NCBI GenBank assembly: GCA_026122225.1
Contig: JANEZZ010002758.1
Span: 930,001 to 994,000 of the forward strand
Reading direction: 5' to 3'
Source of the DNA: Heloderma charlesbogerti
Taxonomy: Eukaryota > Chordata > Lepidosauria > Squamata > Helodermatidae
Length of the DNA stretch: 64,000 nucleotides
Each line of letters begins with the position of its first letter. Within the stretch, counting starts at the first letter, position 1. The notes beneath the pieces are model-generated. The model did no database searches and was not told where the DNA came from. It saw nothing but the letters and a program-made list of their open reading frames with translations. Made by a program: the position numbers and the translations under genes. This document shows positions 1-11,658 of this stretch, one piece after another.

Positions 1-340
1 ATGTCCAGGTGGATTCAATTTGCACCTAAAATTGGAGTTTACCTGCCATTTCTACACAATGTTAATTGTCTTAGTTCTTCAGTTAGATTTATTATTAAAC
101 CAAATAGGGCCATTACAATTAATTGTCTTACTTGGGAATCTGGATCTCCCAGCTGTGCTACTAATGGGTACTCAAAGATAGGAATGAGATGTGCTGTGAT
201 AATTAAAAAGAGCCAGATGGATGGTATTTATATGCAAGAATGCATACTCTGAATTGAAGGAAAATGTACATTTCCAAATGAATATTTCACACATTTGTTG
301 TCATTGCTTTCTGCTTGACCCCATATAAAATAGCGCACTC
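1..340. other. No recognised feature
   Basis: AT-rich sequence with no repeat, tRNA or exon that I can identify. The frame open from base 1 has no recognisable protein signature. Confidence 0.4.
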
Positions 341-344
341 ATTT

Positions 345-468
345 TCCTTGCCTGTTTTAAAGGGCAGCCTTCTCCAGCCTGGTGCCTTCCAGCCATGGCC
401 ATGCTGGCTGGGAACGATGGAAGTTGCAATCCAACAGTTCTGGAGGGCATCAAGTTGGGAAAGACTCC
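345..468. mobile_element. Degenerate hairpin MITE (CAACCTGGTGCC-type)
   Basis: The left part (cagcctggtgccttccag) and the right part (ctggagggcatcaagttggg) are imperfect inverted repeats. They match the ends of better copies at 1409-1525, 7724-7866, 14855-14995 and 52458-52585. The copy is old and shortened. The family resembles small non-autonomous DNA transposons common in sauropsids. Confidence 0.55.
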
Positions 469-650
469 TATCTGAAATCTGAGAGGTGCTGCCAGGCAGT
501 GGAGACAAGGCTGAGGCAAAGAGGCTTGACTCGGTATAAGGTAACTTCCTATGTTGCTGTTTAACTGTCAGGTGATCATATTTCGATAGCGGTCAAACAG
601 ATGGAATATATCCCCAAATGAAGTTATCAGTGCAATTCTATTCATATTTA

Positions 651-1108
651 CTCAGAAAGAGGGATGTACGGATTGTCTAAAATCTGTTCTGTCTGCATTT
701 TGTGGATTGTCAGGCGCCTTTCATTCTGTCATCTGCTCATCGATGGAATCAGATTTTTTTTAGTTGCCAAATTTGCGCAAATTCACATTTGTGCAAATTC
801 ACACATGTGAAAGTGCATGAATCCCTCCCCCATGTAGAAATCCCCCCCCCCAAATGTGCATTTTCATGCTTTAGACTATGGGGAAAATGCACATTTGCAG
901 CTTTAAAAAATGCATTTTTTTATTACTATATATTTTTCTATTACTAAATTTGCACAAAATTTGGGAAAGTTAGAAAAATGGTCAGCAGGTTGTGGAATCC
1001 ACCCAACTTGGGAAAAGCTGGTCTGCTATGGAATCTGCAAGTCTGATTCATAAAAATTCAAACTCTTTTGATTCTCTTACAGATTTCTCTGACATCCCTA
1101 CTCAGAAG
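651..1108. mobile_element. Non-autonomous hAT-like element with 8-bp TSD
   Basis: The element spans 659-1100 (442 bp). It is flanked by ctcagaaa (651-658) and ctcagaag (1101-1108), an 8-bp TSD with one mismatch. The ends are inverted: gagggatgta on the left and tagggatgtc on the complement of the right. An 8-bp TSD with AGGGATG-type ends is typical of hAT transposons. The interior is AT-rich, with repeated aatgtgca/tttgcac motifs and no transposase frame. Confidence 0.7.
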
Positions 1109-1119
1109 TAAGTCCCACT

Positions 1120-1270
1120 GATTGAGTGGCGTAACAACAAAGAGTCTTATGGCCAATTAAAGACTAACAAATTTATTCTGGCATAAACGTTTGTGGACCA
1201 TCGTTCACAAAACTTTATGTCAGAATAAATTGGTCAGTCTTTATGGTGTCACAAGATCCTTTGCTATTTT
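1120..1270. repeat. Palindromic repeat (aaagactaacaaatttattctg family)
   Basis: Two arms of about 45 bp are inverted around 1198. The left arm reads aaagactaacaaatttattc and the complement of the right arm reads aaagactgaccaatttattc. The outer sequence (gtgtcacaagatcctttgct) resembles a dispersed reptile repeat. It encodes nothing. Confidence 0.55.
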
Positions 1271-1282
1271 TCTGCAATAGAC

Positions 1283-1388
1283 TAAGGGTGCAATCCTATG
1301 CATGTTTAGACAGAGAGAAGGCCTACAACTCCCAGCATTCCCCAGCCAGCCTTCTCTCTGTCTAAACATGCATAGGACTGCACCCTTA
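1283..1388. mobile_element. 100-bp hairpin MITE, GGGTGCAATCCTATG ends
   Basis: The element 1286-1385 is nearly a perfect foldback. gggtgcaatcctatgcatgt is inverted at the other end, with a central spacer ctacaactcccagcattccc. It is bounded by TAA and TTA. The ends match a longer, about 430-bp family at 31008, 33980, 44544 and 57599. Confidence 0.75.
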
Positions 1389-1408
1389 GAGAATAATACA
1401 CATAAATC

Positions 1409-1525
1409 AGTCTTCCCCAACCCAGCGCCTTCCAGATAGGTTGGACTACAACTCCCATCATTCCCAGCCAGAATGGTGAGAGTTGCAGTCCAACACAGCT
1501 GGAGGGCACCAGGTTGGAGAAAGCT
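1409..1525. mobile_element. Hairpin MITE (CAACCTGGTGCC-type)
   Basis: Inverted arms cttccccaacccagcgcc and ggcaccaggttggagaaag flank a core with the family motifs ggactacaactcccatcatt and gagttgcagtccaacacagc. A better preserved copy than that at 345. Confidence 0.7.
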
Positions 1526-2359
1526 GTATTTAATGTACTCTTTAAAATTTTAAATAGCCACTGCTCTGTAGGCAATATGCAACCTGGATTTTCAGTAGAC
1601 AGAGCATCTGATTTGTCCCTGTTGGTTTCAGACCTAGAAAAGCCAGCAAACGCTTCTGCTAAAGCCATTAAAGCCAGAAGAGATGATTCAAGGTTAGAGA
1701 GCATTGAGCAGTGCGTCTCTCCCATACAATAAAAGCTTAAATTGATGCTCTCCAAACTGACCTACCCCCAATATTTGTTGCTTGACATATTTCACAGGCA
1801 AGTGGCTCTAAAGCCAAATCAAAAAGGGTGACAGAGGGCAGCCCTGCTTCATGCCCCAGCCTAGTCAAATGGGATCTGAATATATTGTTCATGCTCTGCT
1901 ACATACGTCCATAGGACGTACTCAGCCAGTCGGGGTCTGATTGGCAATTGAGTTGTATTAGAGGCCTGCAGCCAATGTTTTGGCTGCAAAACGCCTCCTG
2001 CCTCTGTCTCGTGCGTGTTGCATGAAAGGCTTACAGCCCTGTCCTAAGCACATTTACTGGGATTGAATTCAATGGGACTTGCTCCCATTGAACGGTGCGT
2101 GCATGGGGGTCACCATTTTACTTTGGTTGATGCTGCATGCTCTGTCTGGAAGGGAAAAGGAGGAGAAGATGTTACTGACCCATAACTGTCTTCCCAGTTC
2201 CTGTTGCCCAGCAAGTTGTGCCATATTTACCATATTTACAAAGACGTAGTTTGGTTTGACTGGAACCACCCTGACAGTAATGGAATGCAATGGCAGTAAT
2301 TTAAAAACAAAATAGTGACTGAAGCTGGTGTTTTACACTGAAATGTTTCACATTTTAAA

Positions 2360-2360
<1 letters not shown>
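1526..2360. other. No recognised gene; minor MITE remnant
   Basis: No exon or intact repeat seen. Near 2055-2095 the phrase aattcaatgggacttgctcc resembles the core of a reptile hairpin MITE. The rest is unique-looking. Confidence 0.35.
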
Positions 2361-2401
<41 letters not shown>

Positions 2402-2422
2402 GATAGATATCTATCTATGAGC

Positions 2423-2456
<34 letters not shown>

Positions 2457-2457
2457 A
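2361..2457. repeat. Compound microsatellite (TCTA)n-(GC)n-(CA)n
   Basis: About ten tcta units, then a diverged tcta/gata stretch, then gcgcgtgcgcgcgcgc, then (ac)n. Direct reading of the sequence. Confidence 0.95.
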
Positions 2458-2486
2458 AAATATGTAAATCTATAAACTTTAACATT

Positions 2487-2545
2487 TTTGTGAACCGCTC
2501 AGAGAGCTTCGGCTATTGGGCAGTAAATAAATAAATAAATAAAAA
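2487..2545 (+). mobile_element. L2-type LINE 3' tail fragment
   Basis: The phrase gtgaaccgctcagagagctt, then cggctattgggcagt and (aaat)n, is the same 3' terminus as the long L2 copy ending at 46952. Only the last 60 bp remain, as expected of extreme 5' truncation. Confidence 0.8.
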
Positions 2546-2639
2546 TTAATTTAAAAAATCTATAAATATTATAAACTGGATGTGCTATTGGTAGTTATTT
2601 GTTTTGTTTTGGAGTTCTGTATCATGTGCATTGCATTGC

Positions 2640-2884
2640 CAGCATGGTGTAGTGGCTAGAGTGCTGGACTGGGAGTCGGGAGATCTGGGTTCTAGTCCCC
2701 ACTCGGCCATGGAAGCCCACTGGGTGACTTTGGGCCAGTCACATACTCTCAGCCCAACCTACCTCACAGGGTTGTTGTTGTGAGGATAAAATGGAAGAGG
2801 AGGAGGATTATGTACGCCACCTTGAGTTCCTTGGAGGAAAAAAGGTGGGATATAAATGTAATAAAATAAATAAATAAATAAATT
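2640..2884 (+). mobile_element. tRNA-derived SINE with L2-like tail
   Basis: The head has an A-box-like stretch (tagtggctagagtgctgg) and a B-box-like ggttctagtcc. The body has gggtgactttgggccagtca, cctcacagggttgttgttgt and gaggataaaatgg. It ends aggtgggatataaatg plus (aaat)n. Further copies are at 22515, 32653, 32960 and 48657. The aaat tail suggests mobilisation by L2-type LINEs; that is an inference. Confidence 0.85.
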
Positions 2885-3435
2885 GATTCGAAAGTAGTTT
2901 CTCCTCGTTTTCACTCCTAGAGAGAGTATACACAATTACCCTCTGAACTCAATAGGGGTTACTGCTGAATAAGCATGCATTGCCTTGGGTGGCTATTAAG
3001 TAGCCTGCCTCCTTGCCGCCTCCTTTTTTTCTCCCTCTCAGGCACACCCACCTCCTCCCAGTTTGGTATGCGGTGAGGTGTGATCATCATAAACACAATG
3101 CTTATGATGGTGAAGCCAGCAGATGACCACTTAACCATGGACATAGCTGCAATATGGAACACAGAAGTGCAGGGGGGCATAGGCAAAAGCCATACACAAA
3201 AGGCCATGCAAAGACCATGCAAATGGCTTTACCTAAATCTGGAACCTTGCGCAGAGACTGCCGGCAATGTATACCTGGAAATATGAGGACCAGAATCTGG
3301 CTTTAGGAAAGGAAATTAATGGGGAATTCCCAGGCAGCTAAATTGTGTGCCAAATATAATCTTCTGTTGGTATTTGCAGAATCACCAGGAAGATGAAAAG
3401 CTCTGACTGCATCAAACCGAAAGGAATTTATTCTG
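2885..3435. other. No recognised feature
   Basis: No repeat, exon or structured element identified. Confidence 0.35.
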
Positions 3436-5460
3436 CAGTTATTTAGGCTGCTTTATTATTTATTTATTTGCAATATTTATATACTGCTCCACATCAAAGA
3501 TTTTGCAGCGGTAAACAACAAGATAAAGGAATGAAACACCATATTAAAACATTTAAAAAGAAACAGATTCTGAACTTAATAAACCGCGGCTGGTCACTCA
3601 AGGAAGGCCTCTCGAAATAACAATGTCTTCAAGAGCAACACAATGTTGGTGCTTGTCTGACATCCAAAGGCAGGGAGTTCCACAGGAAGGGGGCCACCAC
3701 ACTGAAGGCTCTTTTCCTAGTGGACTCCAGCTGGGCCGTGGGTCCATGTGGAACCACCAGAAACATGCCCTCTGATGACCTCAGTGACTGAGCAGGTAAA
3801 GAAGAAGAAGGTGCTGTCTCAGGTATCTGGTCCCAAGTTGTTTAGGGCTTTGTACACTAGTACTAATACCTTAAACCTGGCCCAGTAGTGAATAGGCTGC
3901 CAGTGCAGTTCCCTCAGCAAAGAAGTTACATGTTGAAAAGGGGCAGCTGACTGGTTGCATTCTGCACTACCTTCAGCTTCTGGACCAGCCTCAAGGGCAG
4001 CCCCATATAGAGCACATTGCAGTAATCCAGTCTTGAGGTTTCTAATGCCTGTACCACCATGGCTAAGCTATCCCTGTCCAGGAGAGGACATAGCTGGTGA
4101 ACCAGCTGAAGCTGGTAAAAGGTACTCCGGGCCATGGTGGCCACCTGGGCCTCCAGTGACAATGATGGATCTAGGAGTACCCCCGGGCTACGAACCTGAT
4201 CTTTCAAAGGGAGTGCAAGAACAGGCAATGAGCCTGTCTCCCAGACCCGGGAACAACTCACCCATGGGGCTTCTGTCTTTCCAGGATTCAGCTTCAGTTT
4301 ATTGGCCTGCATCCAGCCCATTACTGAGTCTAGGCACTACGGATGTGCAATCCTACCCCGTCCAGAATTGGCAGGTGCCTGCTGAAGCACTGCCCCCACC
4401 CATCCCTCCCACATATGCCTGAGCACCACGAGCTTGGCAAGCCACCTGTAGTCACCCCAGGCCCTGTCTGGCAAGCACCCGCCATTTTGCTGACTTGTTT
4501 TTTTTTACGAAAAAGGGAGCTAAAAAAACCTGTGCATATTTAAATATGCCCACTTTTGGGCCGGAAAAGCTTAATCTATGCAATATGAGAGACATAATGG
4601 GCAGGAGGAGGAGGAGGTGCTGTGCATGCCCCAGCCGCTCTTGCCATTGGGGCGTGTACTGTGAGACGTCTGAGCTGTTCCTGGCTGCTCGCCGAGCGCC
4701 AGGATACTCATCAGCCAGGTCCGCCAGTGACCTGGAGTTCAGCAAGCAGGGTCTGGGGGTCCAGGTTCACGGGATTTTGCCAGCCTCCCAGACTAAGTTG
4801 GGTGCTTGCAACACCCCTACTAGGCACTGATCCAGGACTTGCACAGCCTCACCTAATTCAGATATCAGAGGGAGACAGAGCTGCGTGTCATCAGCATACT
4901 GGTGTCATTTAGCTCCAAATCCCCTAATGACCACTCTCAACCACTTCATATAGATGTTAAACAACACTGGGGACAAGATGGTACCCTGTAGAACCCCATA
5001 GCTCAATTGCCAAGGGGCTGAGGAATAGTCACCCAATGTTAGTCTCTAAAATCAGCCCCGTGGGTAGGACTGGAACCACTGTAACACAGTGCCTCTGATA
5101 CCCATCCCATGGAGTCGATCCAGGAGAATACCATGGTTGATGGTATCAAAAGCCAATGAGAGGTTGTGCAGAAGTAACAGAGTGGCACTCCCCTGTCTCT
5201 CTCTCGATAAAGGTCATCAATCAGGGTGACCCAGGCTGAGTCAGTCCTGTATCCAGATCGAAACCCAGACTGGAATGTGTCTGGATAATCAGTATTCTCC
5301 AAGAGCGCCTGCTGTTGCTCTGCCACAACCCCATCAATTACCTTCCCTAAGAAAGGGGTATTTGTGACTGGGCGGTAGTTGTCTAATACCATTGGGTCCA
5401 GAGTGGGCTTATTCAGCTTTAACACTACTGTGTCACTAATCAGAATTTCATCCAAACTCT
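3436..5460 (-). mobile_element. L2-type LINE, old broken copy with nested hAT
   Basis: Read on the minus strand. An upstream frame (5455-5039) matches the start of the RT domain, with LDNYRPVTN, PFLGKVID and TFQSGFRSG. A downstream frame (4321-3926) matches the RT end and 3' region, with NKLKLNPGKTE, SRLDYCN and LVQKLKVVQNA. Frameshifts and stops separate them. A 482-bp DNA transposon splits the copy at 4338-4819. The element ends at 3436-3470 in tttatttattt (taaa on its own strand). It is a dead relic: the YADD block lies in decayed sequence next to the insertion and no intact frame covers it. Confidence 0.85.
4330..4827. mobile_element. 482-bp hAT-like element in L2, perfect 8-bp TSD
   Basis: The TSD ctaggcac is present at 4330-4337 and 4820-4827. 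The element 4338-4819 has imperfect inverted ends: tacggatgtgcaatcc on the left and taggggtgttgcaagcac on the complement of the right. No transposase frame is present, so it is non-autonomous. It interrupts the L2 at 3436-5460 and is therefore younger than it. Confidence 0.8.
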
Positions 5461-6600
5461 CATGCAGTCAGCAGGGAACAGGGGTCTTTAAAAAGCTTTG
5501 ATGCCATACAAGTACATGATTCTTCTTTAAAAAGAACTTGAGAGAGTGGAAATATTTCTCACAAATATGCCGATAAAATTGTTCTTGTAAGTAAACTCAG
5601 TCTACTGCACTCAGTTTCAGCAACTGCATCTTCCACGCATTCTGTATGCAAAGTCACTTGATAATGACATTGATGAAGCATCAGTCAAGACCTCGGACAA
5701 ATTTTCATCATACCTCCTTAGTAGCTTCATCAGTTTCTTGACAGGCTGTCCATAGGACAGAGTCAGTCAAGCACTATTCTCAGCATTATGTAGCTTTCCA
5801 AACCGTGCAGCTCCAGAACCAGTTACCATTCAATCCCACGTGCTACATTTGGCTCCAGTAACTGGCACTTCTCAGTTTCTGGTTCCTAGCCCAGATTTCT
5901 GAATGTGATTATTGGTTTGACAAGGTCACTACAGCTTCTGGCAGTTCAGTTGGAATGGTATAAGGGGGAAAGGTACACCCAGAATGACAAAAGTAACATT
6001 TTTGATGCTTTGAAAGGGCCAATTCATATAGATCCAAGTTACTAGCTAGTAGTAATGAGGCTTGCCACATTTTTTTATTTGCCAGGCTCCTGTGTCTTTA
6101 ACAGCAGCAGGAAGGAGGCACTAGAGTTTAGTGATTAGACAAAGGCTACTTTTGAAAGGATTGATGAGAGAACATAAAGGGACAGGGAAAACATCCACTG
6201 GGGAATTCTTCTGGAGAAATGTGACTGACTGTCGACAGGGAACATGAAATTAAGGGCTGGTGTGATTGAAAGAGCAGGCATCTTTGGGGACAAATCCAAG
6301 AAACATGTAAGTAAAAAACAAAGCATGTTCACAGAAGTAAGTCTGCAATTAACATCACATCTGGTTTGACCCTGACACACAGAAGTAGGTGACATTTTTC
6401 TTGGCAGGCAGATCAGTGGTGGAAAAAGCTTTGGTTGTTCCATTTCTGTATCTTAAAGCATGTGAGGGCAACCTATGCCTTCTGGGAGTACTTCAGTGCT
6501 CTTCCCCTGCTGAATTAGCCCTCCTCTTTAGCTGAATGACTCCCCCCCCCTGCAAATTGCCTTTCAGCCAACCTGAGAAACAGCTGTTAATTCTCCCTTT
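5461..6600. other. No recognised feature
   Basis: About 1.1 kb with no exon or repeat that I recognise. It may contain the decayed 5' continuation of the neighbouring L2, but I see no diagnostic motif. Confidence 0.35.
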
Positions 6601-6603
6601 AGG

Positions 6604-6803
6604 GACACAGGAAGCTGCCTTATACTGAGTCAGACCATGGGTCCATCTAGCCCAGTACTGTCAACACTGACTGGCATATGCTTGACATATTCCCAGCTCT
6701 TCAGAGTGTCAGGCAGGAATTCTTCTTACCTGGAGAAGCCAGGGATTGAACCTGGGACTTTCTGCATGCCAAGCAGGTGCTCTACCACTGAGCTACGCCC
6801 CCT
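6604..6803 (-). mobile_element. tRNA-Ala-like SINE
   Basis: On the minus strand it starts with ggggcgtagctcagtggtag (A box), then ggttcaatccctgg (B box), as in a tRNA-Ala head. It ends in a tail containing gtctgactcagtataaggca, then gcttcctgtgt. Other copies are at 15045 and 41310 on the plus strand, with a split copy at 11985 and 12405 on the minus strand. Confidence 0.85.
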
Positions 6804-7084
6804 CCCCTTCCTGTGCACATCTTCACCATGAGTGTACATGTGAGTGTGAGTGTGTGTGAATGAATGAGGGTGATGCCAACCCTAGCACTACCCACCACCC
6901 CAGCTCCAGCCACACCCCCTGACATGTGGCCACCTGACCACCCACCCAAAGCCATATGTGTCCCTTGGGGGCAAAAAGGATGCTGACCCTTGTGTTCAAG
7001 GAACAGGAGCAGGGCCAGCCAAAAATATATCAACCCTATTGGCACGTGTCTCATATAATGGATATATTTCACCCAATCCTGTTT
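6804..7084. other. No recognised feature
   Basis: Short GT-rich stretch near 6835-6870, otherwise unremarkable. Confidence 0.35.
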
Positions 7085-7630
7085 CTGTTTTGTTTTCAGT
7101 TCAAGTGTCAGTGCTTACCTTTAAAGCCCTGCATGGTTCAGTCCCAGGTATCTGCTGGACCATCTTTTCACATACCCATCTGCTCATGAGCTGAGCTCTT
7201 CATCTGAGGTTCCCCCAGCATCACAGTTAAAGGTGGGTAGCAAGCAACCAGCAGCAAAACTTTTGGAGCGGAATCCCTTCCCTGTGGTGGGAGAGGGGGG
7301 CCAGCCTTTTCTGCTTTGCAAACTTTTACAGCTTTTAAGGAAGCAATCCTATGCATGTTTCAACAGAAAAAAGTCCTACAACTCCCAGCATTGGGATTGG
7401 GAATGCTGGGATTTGTAGGACTTTTTCTTCTGCCTAAATATACATAGGATTGTGCCCTAAGTTGCTGTGAGTTTTATTGAGGGAAATTTTACCTTGCACT
7501 GTGTTGTTGTTTTATTGTTATTGTAGATGTTTTTGTACTATTTGCATTTCCCCCCTCTTTTGCAAGCCACTTTGGGGATGCTGATTAGCTCTTGTAGAGA
7601 GGGGGTATAAATTTCAAAAATAAATAAGTA
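7085..7630 (+). mobile_element. L2-type LINE 3' fragment with nested MITE
   Basis: A short frame reading VSVLTFKALHG at 7108-7140 matches the FKVLxLTFKAL block downstream of L2 RT domains. The 3' part (tttgggg, ggtataaatttcaaaaataa) ends in a short A-rich tail. A hairpin MITE (7339-7457) splits it. Confidence 0.65.
7336..7460. mobile_element. 119-bp hairpin MITE with TAA duplication
   Basis: The element 7339-7457 is a foldback. ggaagcaatcctatgcatgt is inverted against acataggattgtgccc, with a core of acaactcccagcatt and its inverse. TAA flanks both sides (7336-7338, 7458-7460). A 3-bp TAA duplication fits PIF/Harbinger-like elements, although a TA duplication (Tc1/mariner) cannot be excluded. 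Confidence 0.75.
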
Positions 7631-7723
7631 CATTCCCCAGTCAGATTGTGTGTGTACCTCTGGGTGTGCACACCTGGAACTTCAGAGGGACCAAGACAGT
7701 TAAGGCTGTAATCCTATACACCA

Positions 7724-7866
7724 TCTTTCCCCCACCTGGCACCCTCCAGATGTGTTGGACTGCAACCCCTATCATTTCCAGCTGGCATGGCCACCATGCT
7801 GTCCGGGAATAATGGGAATTGCAGGCCAACACATCTGGAGGGCACCAGGTTGGGGAAGGTTGGTAT
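7724..7866. mobile_element. Hairpin MITE (CAACCTGGTGCC-type)
   Basis: Arms cacctggcaccctccagatg and catctggagggcaccaggtt are inverted over more than 40 bp and meet in a core with ccagctggcatggcca. A clear member of the family. Confidence 0.8.
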
Positions 7867-8935
7867 ATATGGTTCCCTGAGAATAAGTCCTACTGACCTC
7901 AATGGGATTACATTTGAGTAGCTACGTATAGCAATGTAAATGGCAAACTCTGTTTTGCATATGTTTTAGCATGAAAGGCATTGTTAGGAGGCAACTGAAA
8001 TTCATCTAGGCTTCTATAGGACATCTGGCAGCAATCAACACATTGTAATTCTGCAGCCAATTAAAAGCTAAAATATGCTAAACCACCCTCTTTTGGAAAA
8101 TACAAGGGGAACAGTCCCCAGAGAGAAGTTGAAAGGAAAGAATGCAATAGAAATAAAATGGTGATCTATCTTCTAATCACCAAATTTTTCATTCTATTTA
8201 AGATGAAAACAGGAAGAGAAATTCTGTTTCATAACTAAGCATTTAGCAAAAGTGGATTTGAATTAAGATTAATCTTCCTCAGTTTTGTTAGGGAAAATGT
8301 GGCTCCATTGTCACTAATTCCAATTTGTGGTGGGAACATGTATATTGGCGGTAACTGTTCTCAGTAAATTTGTATTAGGCTGTGATCGCTCAGCTGTAAA
8401 TAATGGAAATGAATGGGAGTTGCATTTGGTAAGGCCTATTTTGAAAGTGGCACTCAGAGAGGTCTTGAAGGGTCCTTTATAGAGATGACCAAGCCCATTG
8501 GAGTGCCTCGGATAGTGCTGACTCGGCTCTGCTGACAAATTCTACCCCCCCCATCTCTCCCACAGCAGTTTTTGCTCCCCCTTTCCTCAGCGCGCAAGCG
8601 TTGCTTTTGCTTTTCTGGCATTTCCATATTCCTGGATCTGCAAGAGGGAAGGGAGGAATTACCACAAGGTTGCCTAGCAACCACATCATGATGGTGCTGT
8701 CTGCTTCTCCCACACTAGGCAAACAAACTAATCTGGGACCTGAGAAATACCAGTAACACAGAGATATGGGATGGGGGAGCCCAAGAAGCCCAGGGCAACT
8801 GGCAGTTTGGCAAATTCTCACTTTTTCAAAGGAAAAGACCATCCTGATGTGTAGCATTGATGCAGCAATACCACTATCCCAATGTAGTGAACCCCATGAT
8901 AGCATATAGGCACCAGTGGCATTTCTGCATGGGCG
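7867..8935. other. No recognised gene
   Basis: A short MITE remnant (gaataagtcctactgacctc) lies at 7880-7912. The rest shows no feature. The 142-codon minus frame at 8477-8905 has no recognisable domain. Confidence 0.35.
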
Positions 8936-8938
8936 GGG

Positions 8939-9032
8939 AATGGTCTAATACCAAATCTCTCTGTTCTGAAAATGGTCTAATACCAAATATGGTCTAATGG
9001 TCTAATACCAATGGTCTAATACCAAATACACC
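8939..9032. repeat. Minisatellite-like repeat, atggtctaataccaaat
   Basis: Four or five imperfect units of about 17 bp (atggtctaataccaaat). One unit is cut short and one carries an inserted ctctctgttctgaaa that recurs after the last unit. It looks like a local slippage duplication. Confidence 0.8.
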
Positions 9033-11658
9033 TCTCTGTTCTGAAAACCTGCAAAACACCAAAAGGGCCATGAGCCGTCCCATTCTTCCTGTGTTCCTGT
9101 CAGTGATTGTCATGAAGCTATTAAGGATTGGTTAAGCTTACCCTTTGAAGGGCTAGTCCAGATCAGAGGTCAGCACCATGTGGCTGGGAGTGACCGTACA
9201 GCGGGGGGGGGGGGTTGTGGGAGATTAAAATGGTGGCTCCCAGATTCTGCTACCCAGTTTTGAGTGGAGGTGATTGGGGGGGAAATTATGGACCCAGGGC
9301 AAGTGTCAGTGACAGGCCATACTGGGGCTCTGAGGGTGACACACAGGGTGGCCATGTGCCCTCTTTTACAGAGGACCATCCTCTGTCTGAAGGGCTGTCC
9401 TGTCCAATTTCCATTTAAAGGTGAAGAACTATAAGAGCTATTGCTCCTCAGAAGTTAGCACCTGAACTGAACAGGCAGGCACACAGGTCACCTGGTCACA
9501 GTCTTCCACAGTATAGTGAGAAGTATTGCATTTCTATTTACACGGTAATAATAATGTCTAAATTTGCATTGATCCATATAAATTAGGACATGCACATTTT
9601 ATGCAGATTGCTGCTCCCTTTTCTCGCTAATGCATTTCCTCTTTTGGGGTGATTCACACAGGGCCACCCTTGTGCCACAGTCACTCTGAAACTGCCTCAG
9701 GCTGGCTTGTCTGTATCAAATGTTCATCCATTTATCGCATCCAATGAGAAAAACCAGGACAAACAGCCAATGTTCTAACCAACGATAATACGTAATAGTG
9801 ACATCATGTGGATTGCTGTCACTGGCCACAGTACAGGAAGGGGTTATTCTCCTGATTCGTCTCTCCAGGAGTACAGGGATGCTGAACGCTGTGGGCCTCT
9901 CATCCAGTTACAATGGATTATGTTGTTGTTGTTGTTGTGTCTAAATGAGACAATGACTCACTTTGCAACCCTAAACTTGATAATTTGGCGTGAGTCCCGC
10001 TGAAGTTACTGGAACCCGCCTCTGAGTAAACATGATAAAATTAGACTAGACAGCTCTGATTTAGGGAAAATTGGGCACATTTAAATCTCATTGGTATTAA
10101 TGGGACTTGTTAGTTGTGACTTTGTCCTCTGATCAATGAGATTTCAGTACGACTGTCTTTGGGTTGGGGCCCAAGATTGTCATCTAAGACATTGCAGTCT
10201 AACAACTGTAACTGCATATTTTTTAAAAATCAAGGCATGGAATGTCATACTAGTTAATCCACTTTGAAATTCTCATCCCACTACCATTCACATTTGCTTA
10301 TTTTTCAATGCACCTTTAAGCCACTGGATGGCTCTAAAAAAACAGATGGTATTGCAGACTGCAGGGGGGACCTTGGCCAACAAAAGAGAAAGAGTTAGGA
10401 TCAGGTGTAAAGGCATTCTTTTGGGTTCCCAATATAATTGTAGCAGACTCCTTTCTGTAAGTTACAGGTCACTTGCATTGCTAACTTTTTTTTTTCCTTT
10501 GGAGTATTTATATTTCCATAATAGGAAGAACCCCTGTGTCACTCCTAGATGCTGCATCATGTAATTACTAGCAACCTAGGCAAAAGAAGAAGCTTTTATA
10601 TCTTAGGTACACCTACCCCACAATGCACTGCTCTTTAAAGAACCTCCTTTCTTTTCCTTTAAAAAAAGAAGCCAGCACTCTTGGATAATCACACACTTTT
10701 ATCTTGTAATTAAAGCCTCTTACTGTGTTAAGCTATGTGGTTAAAAATAGTCCACAATCCTCTATAGACTGGAAGGATAAGGGTGGGGGGCTGCTCTAGG
10801 ATTAGCTCTGAAAAGCAGGCGGAGGATTTTTGTCTAGTACAAAGCAGGGGAAAGAAAGTTCTGAAGGAGAAAGGAAGTGAGAAGAGAAGTGAAAGATTGC
10901 CAGTTTGCTTCCATACTAGCCCTTTTCTCAGGAATACTCTTCCTTTCTTCATTCATTTTTTTAATGCAGAATCCAGATGTTGCAAAATCGTTGCGTTTTA
11001 GTGTTTTCTGTGTTATGCTTTTTCAGACCTGATTTGTGGCAATTCCTTTGATTTAAAATGCAGTTGCAATGCCAGTCAGTCCAGTGTGGACAGGCAAAGC
11101 ACTATATGAAGGTTAGTAAGGGCTAATGTGTCTTTTATCAAAAGCTTCCTGTTTGCAGGTCTGGTGCATTTTATTGCTTTCTGTGGCTGGGGAATTAGTG
11201 ATGAATTGCCCCTTTTATAGTCAGCTCCTGTTTCCTGCAAAGAGGTGTGTGGAGCAGGGGGAAGGCATTAATAACTGATTTCTTTGCATTATTTTTTTTT
11301 CTTTTCTTTAAAAAATAGTACTAAAGGCCTCTGGTATGGGTGCAACCAAAGAAACAAGAGAAAAACACTACTTCAAATTAACCAAGCACACAAGTTAATA
11401 AACATCCAACTTTATTCCTCCTCTTCAAAACTTGATTTCAGATAGGGCTCAGTGGGAAGCATCAGATGAGGCAATTGTTCACACTCTCCAATTCCTCAAG
11501 CGATAGGAAGTTCCAGGGTATTTTGTGATCAACTGTTTATTTACAAATGTACAGGTTGAATAGTTGAACAGGTGGCATGAATGCAGGCAGAACTCCAAAC
11601 ATCACAACAAAACACCAATTTCACAGAAGGCAACATGATGATGCTTTTTCTCCCTTTT
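9033..11658. other. No recognised gene
   Basis: About 2.6 kb with no identifiable exon. It contains a poly-G run (9200-9212), a (ttg)n run near 9920 and AT-rich unique sequence. No large repeat is recognised. Confidence 0.35.

Noticed and set aside
1306..1755. 149-codon minus frame
   Set aside because: It overlaps two hairpin MITEs, and the MITE sequence in it explains the openness.
3955..4422. 155-codon plus frame
   Set aside because: Antisense of the L2 RT remnant on the minus strand.
6604..6803. Functional tRNA-Ala genes at the SINE heads
   Set aside because: The tRNA-like part is followed by SINE body and tail, and acceptor stems are not kept.
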